DNA of 64,000 bases from an uncultured Lachnospiraceae bacterium (GCA_947305245.1 CAMZDG010000002.1:1-64000); one strand, 5' to 3'. Shown: positions 27,541-36,830, numbered from the stretch's first letter. Translations and numbers: made by a program. Notes: a model not told the origin generated them from the sequence alone.

Positions 27541-28029
27541 ATGAAGAATGCTAAGGGTACTGTTTTTAAGTTTGGAGATAACGTGGACACTGACGTGATC
27601 ATCCCCGCAAGATATTTGAATTCCTCTGATCCGGCAGAGCTTGCAACGCACTGCATGGAGGACATTGATAAGGATTTCGTGAATAAAGTAAAGAAGGGCG
27701 ACATCATTGTTGCCACGAAAAACTTTGGCTGCGGTTCCTCGAGAGAGCATGCCCCCATCGCCATCAAGGCGGCTGGCGTGAGCTGCGTGATCGCGGAGAC
27801 CTTCGCCAGAATCTTTTATCGTAACAGCATAAACATCGGACTTCCCATCGTGGAATGTCCTGAAGCAGCAAAGGGCATTGACGCCGGGGATCAGGTCGAG
27901 GTCAATTTTGACACGGGCGTGATCACGAACCTGACGAAGGGCACTACCTTCCAGGGCCAGGCTTTTCCGGAATTCATGCAAAAGATCATTGCCGCTGAAG
28001 GCTTAGTCAATTATATCAATGCGAAATAA
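27541..28029 (+). CDS. leuD: 3-isopropylmalate dehydratase small subunit
   Basis: A 162-residue swivel-domain subunit of the leuC enzyme. Signatures: [16 protein letters not shown] near the start, then [19 protein letters not shown] and [15 protein letters not shown]. Length fits the separate small subunit paired with short LeuC. The MATE transporter gene starts 81 bases downstream. Confidence 0.95.
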   Translation: MKNAKGTVFKFGDNVDTDVIIPARYLNSSDPAELATHCMEDIDKDFVNKVKKGDIIVATKNFGCGSSREHAPIAIKAAGVSCVIAETFARIFYRNSINIGLPIVECPEAAKGIDAGDQVEVNFDTGVITNLTKGTTFQGQAFPEFMQKIIAAEGLVNYINAK

Positions 28030-28110
28030 GCCTTCTGAATATTGTTTTTCAAGCTGCTTAGCGGGCCATCACGGCATGCTAAGCAGTTGTGCTTAATGGG
28101 AGTTGATATC

Positions 28111-29493
28111 GTGACGAATGAAAATGATATAACTAGCATAAAAAAGAAAAAATCCTTTGAGATCGACATGTGTAACGGGCCGCTCCTCGGAAAAATCATC
28201 CTGTTTTACGTTCCCCTGATGCTTTCGAGCGTTTTGCAGCTTTTATTCAACGCGGCGGACGTGATCGTCGTCGGAAGATTTGCCGGAGATGAAGCGCTTG
28301 CTGCAGTTGGCTCGACAGGCTCCCTCATCAACCTTTTGGTCAATGTGTTTCTCGGGCTGTCCGTCGGCACAAACGTACTTGTCTCTAGGTTTTTTGGGGC
28401 GGGCCAGAAGAAGGACCTGGATGACATGGTACACACCTCCATCCTGACTTCCATTGTCAGCGGCGTCGCGCTTGTCTTTGTGGGCTTTTTCCTTGCGCCG
28501 ATCGCCCTAAGACTGATGGCAGTCCCTGAGGACGTGATCGACATGTCGATCCTATATCTGCGCATTTATTTCGTGGGTATGCCCGTGATGATGGCATATA
28601 ACTTTGGCAGTGCGATCCTTCGCGCAGTCGGCGACACGAAAAGGCCTCTTTATTATCTGCTCATCGCCGGCGTCGTCAACGTCGTGCTGAACCTGATCTT
28701 TGTGATCCCGCTTCACATGAGCGTTGCGGGCGTGGCACTTGCTACGGTGATCGCACAGGGACTTTCTGCCTTTTTGGTGCTGCAATGCCTTGTCAAAACG
28801 GATTCTGATTATAAATTATCCCTTCATAAGCTTCGGATCGAGCGGGATAAGCTCCTGAAAATGATCCGGATCGGCCTTCCTGCAGGCTTGCAGGGCGCGC
28901 TGTTTTCCGTATCGAACGTGCTGATCCAATCCTCGGTCAATTCCTTTGGCAAGATCGCCATGGCCGGAAACACGGCAGCCTGCAACATTGAAGGCTTTGT
29001 CTATGTTTCCATGAACGCGCTGCATCAGGCATCCGTCAGCTTTACGGGGCAGAACTACGGTGCAAGGAAGTTTGATCGGATCGGAAAGATCCTTATGATC
29101 TGTCTTGCGCTCGTGATCGGTGTCGGCATCATCCTTGGCAACGGCGCATATATCGCCGGCGGGACCTTACTAAAGTTATACACGGACAATCCGGAGGCCA
29201 TTGCGTATGGCGTATTGAGACTGAGCGTGATCTGTACCACCTATTGCCTTTGCGGCATGATGGACGTGATCGTCGGATCCATACGAGGCATGGGCTACGG
29301 CATTATGCCAATGCTTGTGTCCCTGACGGGAGCATGTCTTTTCCGCGTTGTGTGGATCTTTACGGTCTTTCAGAACGTGCATACCCTGCAATGTCTCTAT
29401 CTGTCGTATCCGATCAGCTGGGCACTGACCTTTTCGGCGCATTTGGTCTGCTTTTGGATCGTATTTCGGAAAGAAAAGAGAAAAATTGCTTGA
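28111..29493 (+). CDS. MATE family multidrug/sodium efflux transporter
   Basis: A membrane antiporter with about twelve hydrophobic segments over 460 residues. GTG 28111 is chosen because GGGAG lies just ahead and upstream frames have no site. The family marks are LMLSSVLQLLFNAADVIVVGRF in the first membrane part and the repeated half starting about residue 240 (GLPAGLQGALFSVSNVLIQ). The substrate cannot be read from sequence. It follows leuD without a visible terminator; the ruvA promoter begins within its last codons. Confidence 0.9.
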   Translation: MTNENDITSIKKKKSFEIDMCNGPLLGKIILFYVPLMLSSVLQLLFNAADVIVVGRFAGDEALAAVGSTGSLINLLVNVFLGLSVGTNVLVSRFFGAGQKKDLDDMVHTSILTSIVSGVALVFVGFFLAPIALRLMAVPEDVIDMSILYLRIYFVGMPVMMAYNFGSAILRAVGDTKRPLYYLLIAGVVNVVLNLIFVIPLHMSVAGVALATVIAQGLSAFLVLQCLVKTDSDYKLSLHKLRIERDKLLKMIRIGLPAGLQGALFSVSNVLIQSSVNSFGKIAMAGNTAACNIEGFVYVSMNALHQASVSFTGQNYGARKFDRIGKILMICLALVIGVGIILGNGAYIAGGTLLKLYTDNPEAIAYGVLRLSVICTTYCLCGMMDVIVGSIRGMGYGIMPMLVSLTGACLFRVVWIFTVFQNVHTLQCLYLSYPISWALTFSAHLVCFWIVFRKEKRKIA

Positions 29494-29518
29494 AACATAT
29501 GTTCGATTGTGCTAGACT
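29490..29518 (+). promoter_or_regulatory. Promoter of ruvAB
   Basis: TTGAAA at 29490-29495 (overlapping the end of the MATE gene), a 17-base spacer, TAGACT at 29513-29518. Leader about 90 bases; no LexA box of the usual kind (GAAC-N4-GTTC or CGAAC) was seen. Confidence 0.65.
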
Positions 29519-29612
29519 AAAGAAGTAGGGAAAATATGGCGCATACGCGTAAAATCCTAAAGAAATATTTGGGAGACCCTGCGGAGACTTCGGAAATTGG
29601 GAGTAATGTATC

Positions 29613-30227
29613 ATGATCGGATTTGTGGATGGAATCGTAGAATATATCTCTGAGGACGTTGTCGTGATCGACGTAAACGGCATCGGTATAAATGTGCACG
29701 TGTCAACGGATACGGCGGCGAAAATGCCCAGCCTTGGGGAAGAGGCAAAGCTTTATACCTATACTTCCGTCAGGGAGGATGCCATCTGGCTCTATGGATT
29801 CCTGACAAGGAAGGACCTTGAGATCTTTAAGAAATGTATTACCGTAAACGGTATCGGACCGAAGGGCGCGCTGTCCATTCTTTCCGTGATGGACGCGGAT
29901 TCGCTACGATATGCGATCTCTGCCGGGGATAAAAAGGCCATTGCCAAGGCTCCGGGCGTAGGACCTAAGATGGCGGAGCGCCTGATCCTTGAACTCAAGG
30001 ACAAGATAAAGTTTGACGATGACCTGATTGACCTTGAAATCGCGAAATCGGCTTCCGGAAGCCCCTTGCTCGCCGCTGACACGCCGCAAAAGAAAGAGGC
30101 CGTGGAAGCGCTTGTGGCGCTTGGATATGGCCAGACGGAGAGCGTCAAGGCCGTAAATTCCATTCCAGACATAGATTCCTTAGATTCCGGCGCCATCTTG
30201 AAGGCTGCCTTGAAAAAGATGTTCTAA
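29613..30227 (+). CDS. ruvA: Holliday junction branch migration protein RuvA
   Basis: 204 residues. Binds four-way DNA junctions and loads RuvB. N-terminal OB fold (MIGFVDGIVEYI...DVNGIGINVHV), two helix-hairpin-helix motifs (ITVNGIGPKGAL, KAPGVGPKMAERLILELKDK) and a C-terminal RuvB-contacting domain (AVEALVALGYG). ruvB follows in 47 bases. Confidence 0.97.
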   Translation: MIGFVDGIVEYISEDVVVIDVNGIGINVHVSTDTAAKMPSLGEEAKLYTYTSVREDAIWLYGFLTRKDLEIFKKCITVNGIGPKGALSILSVMDADSLRYAISAGDKKAIAKAPGVGPKMAERLILELKDKIKFDDDLIDLEIAKSASGSPLLAADTPQKKEAVEALVALGYGQTESVKAVNSIPDIDSLDSGAILKAALKKMF

Positions 30228-30274
30228 ATGCCATTTTGGTTCTTTATTAGAACGAATTGGATCGGAGAAAAAGC

Positions 30275-31261
30275 ATGGCGAGAAGAATGATCGAGACTAC
30301 CGCGACGGAAGAGGACGTGAAGCTTGAGGGCTCCCTTAGGCCAAAGTTCCTCGATGAATACATCGGTCAGTCAAAGGTAAAGGAAAACTTAAAAATCTAT
30401 ATTGAAGCGGCTAAGCGAAGAGGCGATGCCTTGGATCACGTGCTGTTTTATGGGCCGCCCGGCCTTGGTAAGACAACGCTTGCAGGCATCATCGCGAATG
30501 AGATGGGCGTGCATCTTCGCGTGACCAGTGGCCCTGCCATTGAAAAGCCGGGAGAGATGGCTGCGATCCTGAATAATTTAGAGGAGGGAGACCTTCTCTT
30601 TGTCGATGAGATCCATCGCTTAAATCGCCAGGTGGAAGAGGTATTATACCCCGCCATGGAGGATTATTGCATTGACATCATGATCGGAAAGGGTTCTTCG
30701 GCAAGGTCCGTCAGACTCGAGCTCCCGAAGTTTACCTTGGTCGGCGCGACAACCCGCGCGGGACTTCTTTCCGCCCCCCTGCGGGATCGCTTTGGCATGA
30801 TCCATCATTTAGAGTTTTATGAGGTGGCTGAATTACAGCAGATCATCATGCATTCCGCAAGGATCCTGAACGTGGAGATCGATCCCGCCGGCGCGAAAGA
30901 GATGGCAAAGAGAAGCCGCGGAACGCCGAGACTTGCCAATCGGATCTTAAAGCGCGTGCGTGATTTCGCCGAAGTGAAATATGATGGTGTCATTACGGAG
31001 GACGTGGCAAGGATCGCGCTGGACCTGATGGACGTAGATAAGCTTGGTCTGGACCGCATTGACCGCAACATGCTCATGACTATGATCGATAAGTTTGAAG
31101 GCGGCCCTGTCGGCCTGGATACGCTGGCCGCGGCCATCGGAGAGGACGCAGGCACCATTGAGGACGTCTATGAGCCCTATTTGATCAAAAATGGCTTTAT
31201 CAATCGTACGCCCAGGGGCCGCGTCGTAACAGATCTCGCTTATAAGCATCTGCTTCCATAG
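30275..31261 (+). CDS. ruvB: Holliday junction helicase motor RuvB
   Basis: 328 residues; ATG 30275 is chosen with CGGAGAAA ahead. AAA+ motor of branch migration: [19 protein letters not shown], Walker [12 protein letters not shown], Walker [10 protein letters not shown], sensor [18 protein letters not shown] and the winged-helix end ([15 protein letters not shown]). Pairs with RuvA; RecU, the Firmicutes resolvase, is encoded at 54624. Confidence 0.97.
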   Translation: MARRMIETTATEEDVKLEGSLRPKFLDEYIGQSKVKENLKIYIEAAKRRGDALDHVLFYGPPGLGKTTLAGIIANEMGVHLRVTSGPAIEKPGEMAAILNNLEEGDLLFVDEIHRLNRQVEEVLYPAMEDYCIDIMIGKGSSARSVRLELPKFTLVGATTRAGLLSAPLRDRFGMIHHLEFYEVAELQQIIMHSARILNVEIDPAGAKEMAKRSRGTPRLANRILKRVRDFAEVKYDGVITEDVARIALDLMDVDKLGLDRIDRNMLMTMIDKFEGGPVGLDTLAAAIGEDAGTIEDVYEPYLIKNGFINRTPRGRVVTDLAYKHLLP

Positions 31262-31335
31262 TGCCATAGGCCGCGCCCCATCGGCTTTCGCCATAGGGCA
31301 GAGCTATTACTGAAAAAGAAATTATGAGAAACCCC

Positions 31336-31364
31336 TTGTGCCGGATACTTTTTTAGGCTATAAT
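31336..31364 (+). promoter_or_regulatory. Promoter of zapA
   Basis: TTGTGC at 31336-31341, a 17-base spacer, TATAAT at 31359-31364. The same two hexamers and spacing occur at the DUF1015 promoter. Confidence 0.8.
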
Positions 31365-31404
31365 ATTTTGCAGAAACGTAACGAAAGATGAGGGGTATGG
31401 CGTT

Positions 31405-31806
31405 ATGGCATCCAAAACTGCTACGGAAGTATTGATCGGCGGGAAAGTATTGAAGCTGAGCGGATATGAGAGTGAAGAATATCTGCAGAAAGTTGCCACT
31501 TATATCAACAATAAGATCAACGAGTTCAATCGTCTGGACGGTTTTCGCAAGCAGTCCATCGACACGCAGGGCACCTTGCTTCAGTTGAACATCGCGGATG
31601 ATTATTTCAAGGCAAAGCGTCAGATCGCGATCCTGGAAGCGGAGATGCAGTCCAAGGAAAAGGAGTATTGCGACTTAAAGCATGAATTGGTTTCCTGTCA
31701 GATCCAGTTGGACAATGCGAAGAATCAGGTGAAGGAACTGCAGGCACAATGCGAAGACCAGAGCAGGAAGATCTTTCAGCTGGAGACGGAATTAAAGAAC
31801 AAATAA
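31405..31806 (+). CDS. zapA: Cell division protein ZapA
   Basis: 133 residues. Binds FtsZ and bundles it at the division site. N-terminal ZapA fold (EVLIGGKVLKLSGYESEEYLQKVATYIN) and a long C-terminal coiled coil (about 75-133), longer than in E. coli. Own promoter and terminator, so it is a single-gene unit, as often placed ahead of the U32 gene in Clostridia. Confidence 0.92.
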   Translation: MASKTATEVLIGGKVLKLSGYESEEYLQKVATYINNKINEFNRLDGFRKQSIDTQGTLLQLNIADDYFKAKRQIAILEAEMQSKEKEYCDLKHELVSCQIQLDNAKNQVKELQAQCEDQSRKIFQLETELKNK

Positions 31807-31810
31807 ATGG

Positions 31811-31844
31811 AAAGCTGTCCGAATGAGAACGGACAGCTTTTTTC
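31811..31844 (+). terminator. Terminator of zapA
   Basis: AAAGCTGTCCG (31811-31821) pairs with CGGACAGCTTT (31830-31840), loop of eight bases, then a T-run. Confidence 0.9.
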
Positions 31845-31873
31845 AAATTCGATCGATGAGTGATGGAGCATTT

Positions 31874-33184
31874 ATGAGACAAAGAGTGGAATTATTGGCA
31901 CCGGCGGGTAGCCCGGAGGCTTTTTACGGCGCCATGAATGCCGGCGCGGATGCCGTCTATCTGGCGGGCACCCAGTTTGGAGCAAGAGCATATGCGGATA
32001 ACTTTACGGAGGAAGAGCTTGTAAAGTGTTTGAGATATGCACATCTTTTTCATAAAAAGGTCTATTTGACCGTAAATACGCTGATGAAGGAGCAGGAGAT
32101 AGAGACATTGCCTGCCTTCTTGAAGCCCTTTGTGGAGGAAGGCTTGGACGGCGTGATCGTCCAGGATCTTGGCGTATTTCAGGTCCTTTCGGAGACTTTT
32201 CCCAGTCTTCCCTTGCATGCGAGCACGCAGCTTAGCATCATGGGTGCTTATGGCGCCAATTTCCTGAAAAAGCTTGGCGCCGTCCGCATCGTTCCTGCCA
32301 GGGAGCTTTCTTTGAAAGAGATCAGGGCCCTGAAGCAGGAGACCAATCTCGAGATCGAATGCTTTATCCATGGCGCGATCTGTTATTGCTATTCCGGGAA
32401 TTGCCTGTTTAGTTCCATCCTTGGAGGTCGGAGCGGTAATCGCGGCAGATGTGCGCAGCCCTGTCGCCTACCCTATCAGATCTTGGACGGTGATAGACGC
32501 GGCAAGGAGTGCTATCCGCTGAGCTTGAAGGACATGTGCGCCATTGAAATACTGCCGGAATTGATCGAGGCGGGAATTGATTCCTTTAAGATCGAGGGAA
32601 GGATGAAAAAGCCGGAATATGCGGCTGGCGTGACGGCCATTTATCGTAAATATATCGATCTGTATTATGAAGGGAAATGGCAGGCACCTTCGCAGGAAGA
32701 CCTGGAGAAGCTCAGTAAGCTTTACGTAAGAAGCGAGCGTACCACTGGCTATTATCATCAGCAAAACGGACCTGAAATGATCACGCTTTCCAGTCCTGCC
32801 TACAGTGGCAGCGATGAAGCTCTTTTGGAGCAGATCCGCAGGGACTATCTTCAGGAAAAGAAAAAGATGCCGGTCAGAATGAAAGCGGAGTTTTCGCTTG
32901 GAAAGCCTGCGACTTTGACCCTCACGGCTTCGGAAAACCCAGCCTGGAGCGTCAAAGTATGGGGAGAGCAAGTGGACGCGGCAAGAAAGGCACCGATCAC
33001 TTTGGAGAATGTTGTTTCTCAACTATCAAAGATAGGCGACAGTGCATTCCTTCTAGATCCCAAGTGGCAGAAAGGGGAGCCACAAATCTATCTGGAGGAC
33101 GGCGTATTTTATCCGCTAAAGAGCATCAATGAACTGCGAAGGCAGGCCATTCATCAGCTAGAGGAGGTGATCAGCCGTGGATAA
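31874..33184 (+). CDS. U32 family protein, likely tRNA hydroxylation enzyme (TrhP/YrrN-O type)
   Basis: 436 residues from ATG 31874 (TGGAG ahead). The U32 signature is clear: ECFIHGAICYCYSGNC followed by GGRSGNRGRCAQPCR, whose cysteines bind an iron-sulfur cluster. The family was long called peptidase/collagenase, but members such as TrhP and RlhA hydroxylate tRNA or rRNA uridines/cytidines; that is the likelier role here. An N-terminal TIM-barrel (about 1-290) and a C-terminal beta part (about 330-436). Overlaps the next gene by eight bases. Confidence 0.85.
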   Translation: MRQRVELLAPAGSPEAFYGAMNAGADAVYLAGTQFGARAYADNFTEEELVKCLRYAHLFHKKVYLTVNTLMKEQEIETLPAFLKPFVEEGLDGVIVQDLGVFQVLSETFPSLPLHASTQLSIMGAYGANFLKKLGAVRIVPARELSLKEIRALKQETNLEIECFIHGAICYCYSGNCLFSSILGGRSGNRGRCAQPCRLPYQILDGDRRGKECYPLSLKDMCAIEILPELIEAGIDSFKIEGRMKKPEYAAGVTAIYRKYIDLYYEGKWQAPSQEDLEKLSKLYVRSERTTGYYHQQNGPEMITLSSPAYSGSDEALLEQIRRDYLQEKKKMPVRMKAEFSLGKPATLTLTASENPAWSVKVWGEQVDAARKAPITLENVVSQLSKIGDSAFLLDPKWQKGEPQIYLEDGVFYPLKSINELRRQAIHQLEEVISRG

Positions 33185-34040
33185 GACGATCTTACAGACT
33201 CACCCTTTTTGTCTTTCCCTCCTTAGCGCGGAGCAGTTTTATGCAATGAAGGCCTATGCAAAGGAAAGCCAAGCCTTCCCACTTTTAAGGATCTACGTGG
33301 CGGCGGATCTTTTGCTGGATCATTCGGAAATCGTCGCTTCCTGTGAAGAATTGGCGGAGAAGTACCCTGAGACGAAATGGGTCATTTCCCTGCCTGAGAT
33401 CCTTCGGGCGAAGGATCATGAATATTTAGGAGAAGTGCTTGCGCTGATCCAGGCGCATCCCGACTTTTATGGCATCCTTTCCGGCACCTTGGAAGGGATC
33501 GGATATTTTTTGAAATATCATGAAAAGGTTATGCTCTATGGGGATCACAATTTATATCTTTGGAATTCCTCGGCGGTTCGGGCCATGTCTGAGACGCTTG
33601 ACGGAGGGTGCCTGCCCCTAGAGCTTCGCGGCGCTGAGCAAAAGGAACTGTTAGAGCTTCCCTTTGACTTCGACAAGGTCATCTATGGCCGGATCCCCAT
33701 GATGCTTACCGCGAATTGTATTGCAAAGACAAATGGCGCGTGTAGAAAATATGGAGATCAGGAAAAGCCCCTGGCCATCGAGGACCGCATGGAAATCAGC
33801 TTCCCGGTTCGCACGAATTGTGATCATTGTTATAACGTGATCTATAATAGTCTGCCCCTGTCGCTACATGGCTTCCTGGACCGTTACCAGGGGAAGGCGG
33901 GGCTTCGGATCTCGCTTTCCCTGGAGGATTATGCCGAAACATTGGCAATCTTAAGGTTCTTTTTGAATGGCCGCGCGGGGGAGCAAAAACCTCCGGTGAA
34001 AGATTATACGACGGGTCATGAAAAGCGTTTTGTGGAGTGA
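33177..34040 (+). CDS. U32-like second-half protein
   Basis: A 287-residue protein resembling the C-terminal half of the long (about 650-800 residue) clostridial U32 proteins: a partial barrel, ISFPVRTNCDHCYNVIYNSLPLSL and an end of the kind TTGHEKRFVE. The U32 cysteine signature itself is absent. The gene starts inside the end of the previous one (frame shifted, GTG-ATG overlap ATGGA with AGGAGGTGATC site), so what is one protein elsewhere is two translationally coupled genes here. Role presumably with the upstream protein. Confidence 0.72.
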   Translation: MDKTILQTHPFCLSLLSAEQFYAMKAYAKESQAFPLLRIYVAADLLLDHSEIVASCEELAEKYPETKWVISLPEILRAKDHEYLGEVLALIQAHPDFYGILSGTLEGIGYFLKYHEKVMLYGDHNLYLWNSSAVRAMSETLDGGCLPLELRGAEQKELLELPFDFDKVIYGRIPMMLTANCIAKTNGACRKYGDQEKPLAIEDRMEISFPVRTNCDHCYNVIYNSLPLSLHGFLDRYQGKAGLRISLSLEDYAETLAILRFFLNGRAGEQKPPVKDYTTGHEKRFVE

Positions 34041-34047
34041 AAATTGC

Positions 34048-34076
34048 TTGCATAGAATGCGGTTTTAGACTATACT
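34048..34076 (+). promoter_or_regulatory. Promoter of the Nudix-gerW operon
   Basis: TTGCAT at 34048-34053, a 17-base spacer, TATACT at 34071-34076; ATG follows at 34116 after AGGAGGGA. Confidence 0.7.
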
Positions 34077-34115
34077 AGACATAGGTTGTGTTTCACGCCG
34101 ACAGGAGGGATTGCG

Positions 34116-34571
34116 ATGATTGAAGCAACAAGCTGTGGCGGGGTCGTTATATTTCGCGGAAAGATTCTACTACTGTATAAGAACGTTCGTAACAAGTATG
34201 AAGGCTGGGTTCTTCCAAAGGGAACCGTGGAAGAGGGAGAGGAATATCCTCAGACAGCCCTGAGGGAAGTTTTTGAGGAGTCCGGTGCCAAGGCAGAGAT
34301 CATTAAATATGTTGGAAAGAGTGAGTATTCCTTTACCGTTCCCGAGGACGTGGTCGAGAAGGAAGTGCACTGGTATTTGATGATGGCGGACAGCTATTAC
34401 AGCAAGCCTCAGAAAGAAGAATTCTTCATGGATTCCGGCTTTTATAAATATCATGAGGCCTATCATCTGCTCAAATTCGCCAATGAAAAACAGATTCTTG
34501 AGAAGGCCTATGCCGAGTATCAGGAATTAAAGAAGAATAATGCATGGGGTAATCACAGACTTGAAGGTTAA
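34116..34571 (+). CDS. Nudix hydrolase
   Basis: 151 residues. Hydrolyses a nucleoside diphosphate linked to another group. The Nudix box is complete (GTVEEGEEYPQTALREVFEESGA, here given as G-x5-E-x7-REVFEESG). ATG 34116 chosen from AGGAGGGA. Substrate not predictable; Ap4A- or ADP-ribose-like family members share this size. The next gene overlaps its end by 32 bases. Confidence 0.88.
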   Translation: MIEATSCGGVVIFRGKILLLYKNVRNKYEGWVLPKGTVEEGEEYPQTALREVFEESGAKAEIIKYVGKSEYSFTVPEDVVEKEVHWYLMMADSYYSKPQKEEFFMDSGFYKYHEAYHLLKFANEKQILEKAYAEYQELKKNNAWGNHRLEG

Positions 34572-34917
34572 AGATTTCTTTCGCGTCAAGAAGAAAAGAA
34601 AGGTCGAGCTTTCACCGAACCTTTATTACGGAGAGGGAATGCATCCGGAGGATTTGGAGAAACTAATGGAAAAGGTATGTCATAAGCCTTTGCTCTCAAA
34701 TGTCTTTCTGTTACTTCTTCCCGCAAATGAAAGTGATCAGATCGAGATCCTGTCTTCAAGGTATCTTGCACAAGGGTATTACGCGACGCACTCCATTAGA
34801 GTGGTCGGGATCGCGAATGATCATGATGACGCCGTGTCCCTAGTCATTAAGATCACCGAGGATTGCCTGGCGATCCGAAAGGATTGTAACTTAAAGGAGT
34901 TTTTGGAATGGCAGTAG
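34540..34917 (+). CDS. Small conserved-looking protein, unknown function
   Basis: 125 residues from ATG 34540; a TTG at 34561 is an alternative start. No domain recognised. It is soluble, with a KKKRKVELSP N-terminus and a compact alpha/beta look further on. It overlaps the Nudix gene upstream by 32 bases and the DUF2953 gene downstream by ten, so it is translated within the operon. Confidence 0.65.
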   Translation: MHGVITDLKVKDFFRVKKKRKVELSPNLYYGEGMHPEDLEKLMEKVCHKPLLSNVFLLLLPANESDQIEILSSRYLAQGYYATHSIRVVGIANDHDDAVSLVIKITEDCLAIRKDCNLKEFLEWQ

Positions 34918-35912
34918 TTGGATGGATCCTACTTAGCATAGTATTGCTGCTGCTTGCCCTGATCCTGGCGATCTTGTTTGTCCCGATCAGGTACAAGGTT
35001 ACGGCGAAGTTGAATGCACGGGAAAAAGGGGTATCCGTCAAGGTGACCTGGCTTCTTTGTCTGGTCCGTTTTTTCTTTGATTTTCCTAAGCCTGGGGAGC
35101 CGATCTTAAAGGTTGCCTTTGTGACGATCCTGGGGAAAAAAGATAAGCCGGGGAAACCCAAGAAGTCAAAAAAGAAAAAAGCGAAAAATGAGGGGAAGGA
35201 ATCACAGGGAAACCCTAGTGAGGAAGCAACTCAGGAAACGCCTCAGGAAGATCATATAGAGGAAGCCGTTCAAGAAGAACATGCAGAGGGAGGCGCTCAG
35301 GAAGGACATTCTGAGGAAGCCACTCAAGAAGAGCAGTCACAGATTCAAGCTTCTGATACTGAAAAGGAGCCTGCTTCCGAAAACGCAGATTCGAAAAGCG
35401 AGGATTCTAAGGAAGCCAAGTCCAAGAAGGAGAAAAAGGATCAGCCCAAGGTTTCCTTCAAGGAAAAGCTGCAAAAGATCAAGGAAGAAGTCATTTTTTA
35501 TAAAGAGCTATGGGAGGACGGTAACACAAAGCCGTTTGTACAAAGCGCTCTGGCAAGAGTTTTTCACGTCGTAAAAAATTTGTTGCCAAGAAAGGTGAGC
35601 GGTAAGCTTCTCTTTGGCGCGGCAACGCCTGACGTAACGGGGTACTTGTACGGAGTGTATTGCATGCTCAGGGCCACTTGGCCCAAACGATTTCCACTCG
35701 AGTTTTCCCCTGACTTTGAGAGACAGGTGCTGGAAGGCGAGTTAATGATCAAAGGCAGGTTTTGCATCTTTACGATATTAGTGGATGCTTTGAGGATCTG
35801 GTTTGATAAGAGATTAAAGATCCTTCGTTCCAAGCTGGATGCCAAAAAAGGAAAAACGAAGGAAACTGATCAGAAGCATATAAAGAAGCGTAAGAAAAAT
35901 AAGAAAAAATAG
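34908..35912 (+). CDS. DUF2953 protein (YtfI-like), membrane anchored
   Basis: 334 residues. One N-terminal membrane segment (about 5-27), a Lys/Glu-rich low-complexity middle (about 80-185) with imperfect EEATQEE-type repeats, then the DUF2953 domain (about 190-310; GKLLFGAATPDVTGYLYGV). In Bacillus the homologue ytfI lies next to ytfJ, as here. The family is linked to sporulation, exact role unknown. Confidence 0.85.
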   Translation: MAVVGWILLSIVLLLLALILAILFVPIRYKVTAKLNAREKGVSVKVTWLLCLVRFFFDFPKPGEPILKVAFVTILGKKDKPGKPKKSKKKKAKNEGKESQGNPSEEATQETPQEDHIEEAVQEEHAEGGAQEGHSEEATQEEQSQIQASDTEKEPASENADSKSEDSKEAKSKKEKKDQPKVSFKEKLQKIKEEVIFYKELWEDGNTKPFVQSALARVFHVVKNLLPRKVSGKLLFGAATPDVTGYLYGVYCMLRATWPKRFPLEFSPDFERQVLEGELMIKGRFCIFTILVDALRIWFDKRLKILRSKLDAKKGKTKETDQKHIKKRKKNKKK

Positions 35913-35951
35913 AAAAGGAAGTGCTTTCACGGGCACGGAACGGAGGAGCGT

Positions 35952-36365
35952 ATGGCAGACAAAGAGAATCAATTTCAGGGCGTTGTGGAATCCTTACTTA
36001 ATGGCATGAATTCCGTGTTGTCCACGAAGACGGTTGTCGGTGAGGCGACGAAGATCGGGGACACCATTATTCTTCCTCTTGTGGACGTTACCTTTGGCGT
36101 TGGCGCAGGGTCGGGAAATAACAATCAGAAGGGAAGCGGCACCGGGGCCGGCGGCATTGGCGGAAAGATGACGCCCAGCGCTGTGCTGGTGATCCAGAAC
36201 GGTTCCGTTAAGCTTGTGAACGTAAAGAATCAGGATACCGTGACGAAGGTGCTTGACATGGTTCCCGACATGGTGGATAAGTTCCTGGATAAGAAGAAGG
36301 AAAAGGCACCTGAGCAGGTGACGGACGAGCAGGCGCTTGACGCTGCATTCCCCAAGGAGGATTAA
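35952..36365 (+). CDS. gerW: Sporulation protein GerW (YtfJ) family
   Basis: 137 residues. Spore germination-associated protein in Bacillus. Hallmarks: VVESLLNGMNSVLSTKTVVGEA at the start, GTGAGGIGGKMTPSAVLVI with a glycine-rich turn, and a charged C-terminal tail. Preceded by CGGAGGAGCG. Follows DUF2953, as in Bacillus ytfI-ytfJ. Confidence 0.92.
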   Translation: MADKENQFQGVVESLLNGMNSVLSTKTVVGEATKIGDTIILPLVDVTFGVGAGSGNNNQKGSGTGAGGIGGKMTPSAVLVIQNGSVKLVNVKNQDTVTKVLDMVPDMVDKFLDKKKEKAPEQVTDEQALDAAFPKED

Positions 36366-36430
36366 AGGCCAAGTTTCGCTGCCAAACATGGCAGCATATG
36401 ATGTCATAAGAGCGGGATGGGTGCGGATTT

Positions 36431-36571
36431 ATGCGCAGGATCGCCGGCGTTGGCATGATATGCATTTCCTTAGGAATGTTTCTACAATTACTGATCAGAG
36501 ACCGGCTTGCCGGATTTCTTGTCATGGTGATCCTTGCCCTGGCAGGATGGCTATGCTTCTCTGATCAGTAA
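36431..36571 (+). CDS. Candidate 46-residue membrane protein downstream of gerW
   Basis: ATG CGC AGG ATC GCC to TAA, 46 residues. It begins MRRIAGVGMI and ends LCFSDQ, with two hydrophobic stretches (about 4-22 and 27-42) split by a short charged turn (IRDRLAG). It lies between gerW and the bidirectional terminator, so it is on the gerW transcript. The site ahead (GGGATGGG) is weak and no family is recognised. It may be a small spore-membrane protein or a chance frame. Confidence 0.5.
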   Translation: MRRIAGVGMICISLGMFLQLLIRDRLAGFLVMVILALAGWLCFSDQ

Positions 36572-36580
36572 AAAAGGAAT

Positions 36581-36620
36581 AAAAAAGCGGGTAGGAGATA
36601 ACTCCCACCCGTTTCTTTTT
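36581..36620. terminator. Bidirectional terminator between gerW operon and rpmB
   Basis: CGGGTAGGAG (36588-36597), ATAA, CTCCCACCCG (36602-36611) with one mismatch; T-rich after on the plus strand, A-run before it (TTTTTT on the minus strand). It ends the gerW operon and rpmB, which converge here. Confidence 0.85.
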
Positions 36621-36644
36621 CTTACTTAATTCAGTTCGCTCACC

Positions 36645-36830
36645 TTACGCTCTTTCTACAGCGCCGGAACGCAGACAACGAGTGCAGACGTGAAGCTTCT
36701 TAGCGCCGCCGTCAACCTTGCACTTCACGCTCTTAATGTTAGAATTCCAAATTGCGTTACTTCTTCTATGAGAGTGGCTTACGTTATTACCAAAATGTAC
36801 TCCCTTGCCACAGATATCACACTTAGCCAT
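36645..36830 (-). CDS. rpmB: 50S ribosomal protein L28
   Basis: 61 residues from ATG at 36830 (reverse strand) with GGAGGTG ahead. Family pattern MAKCDICGKGVHFGNNVSHSH, then CKVDGG and VCTRCLRSG. The C-x2-C (6, 9) and C-x2-C (52, 55 region) make a zinc ribbon, the zinc-binding (C+) form of L28. Single-gene unit with its own promoter. Confidence 0.97.
   Translation of the reverse strand: MAKCDICGKGVHFGNNVSHSHRRSNAIWNSNIKSVKCKVDGGAKKLHVCTRCLRSGAVERA

Noticed and set aside
31262..31330. GCCATAGG repeats as a possible regulator or terminator after ruvB
   Set aside because: Two copies only, imperfect inverted layout and no T-run; nothing to support a function.
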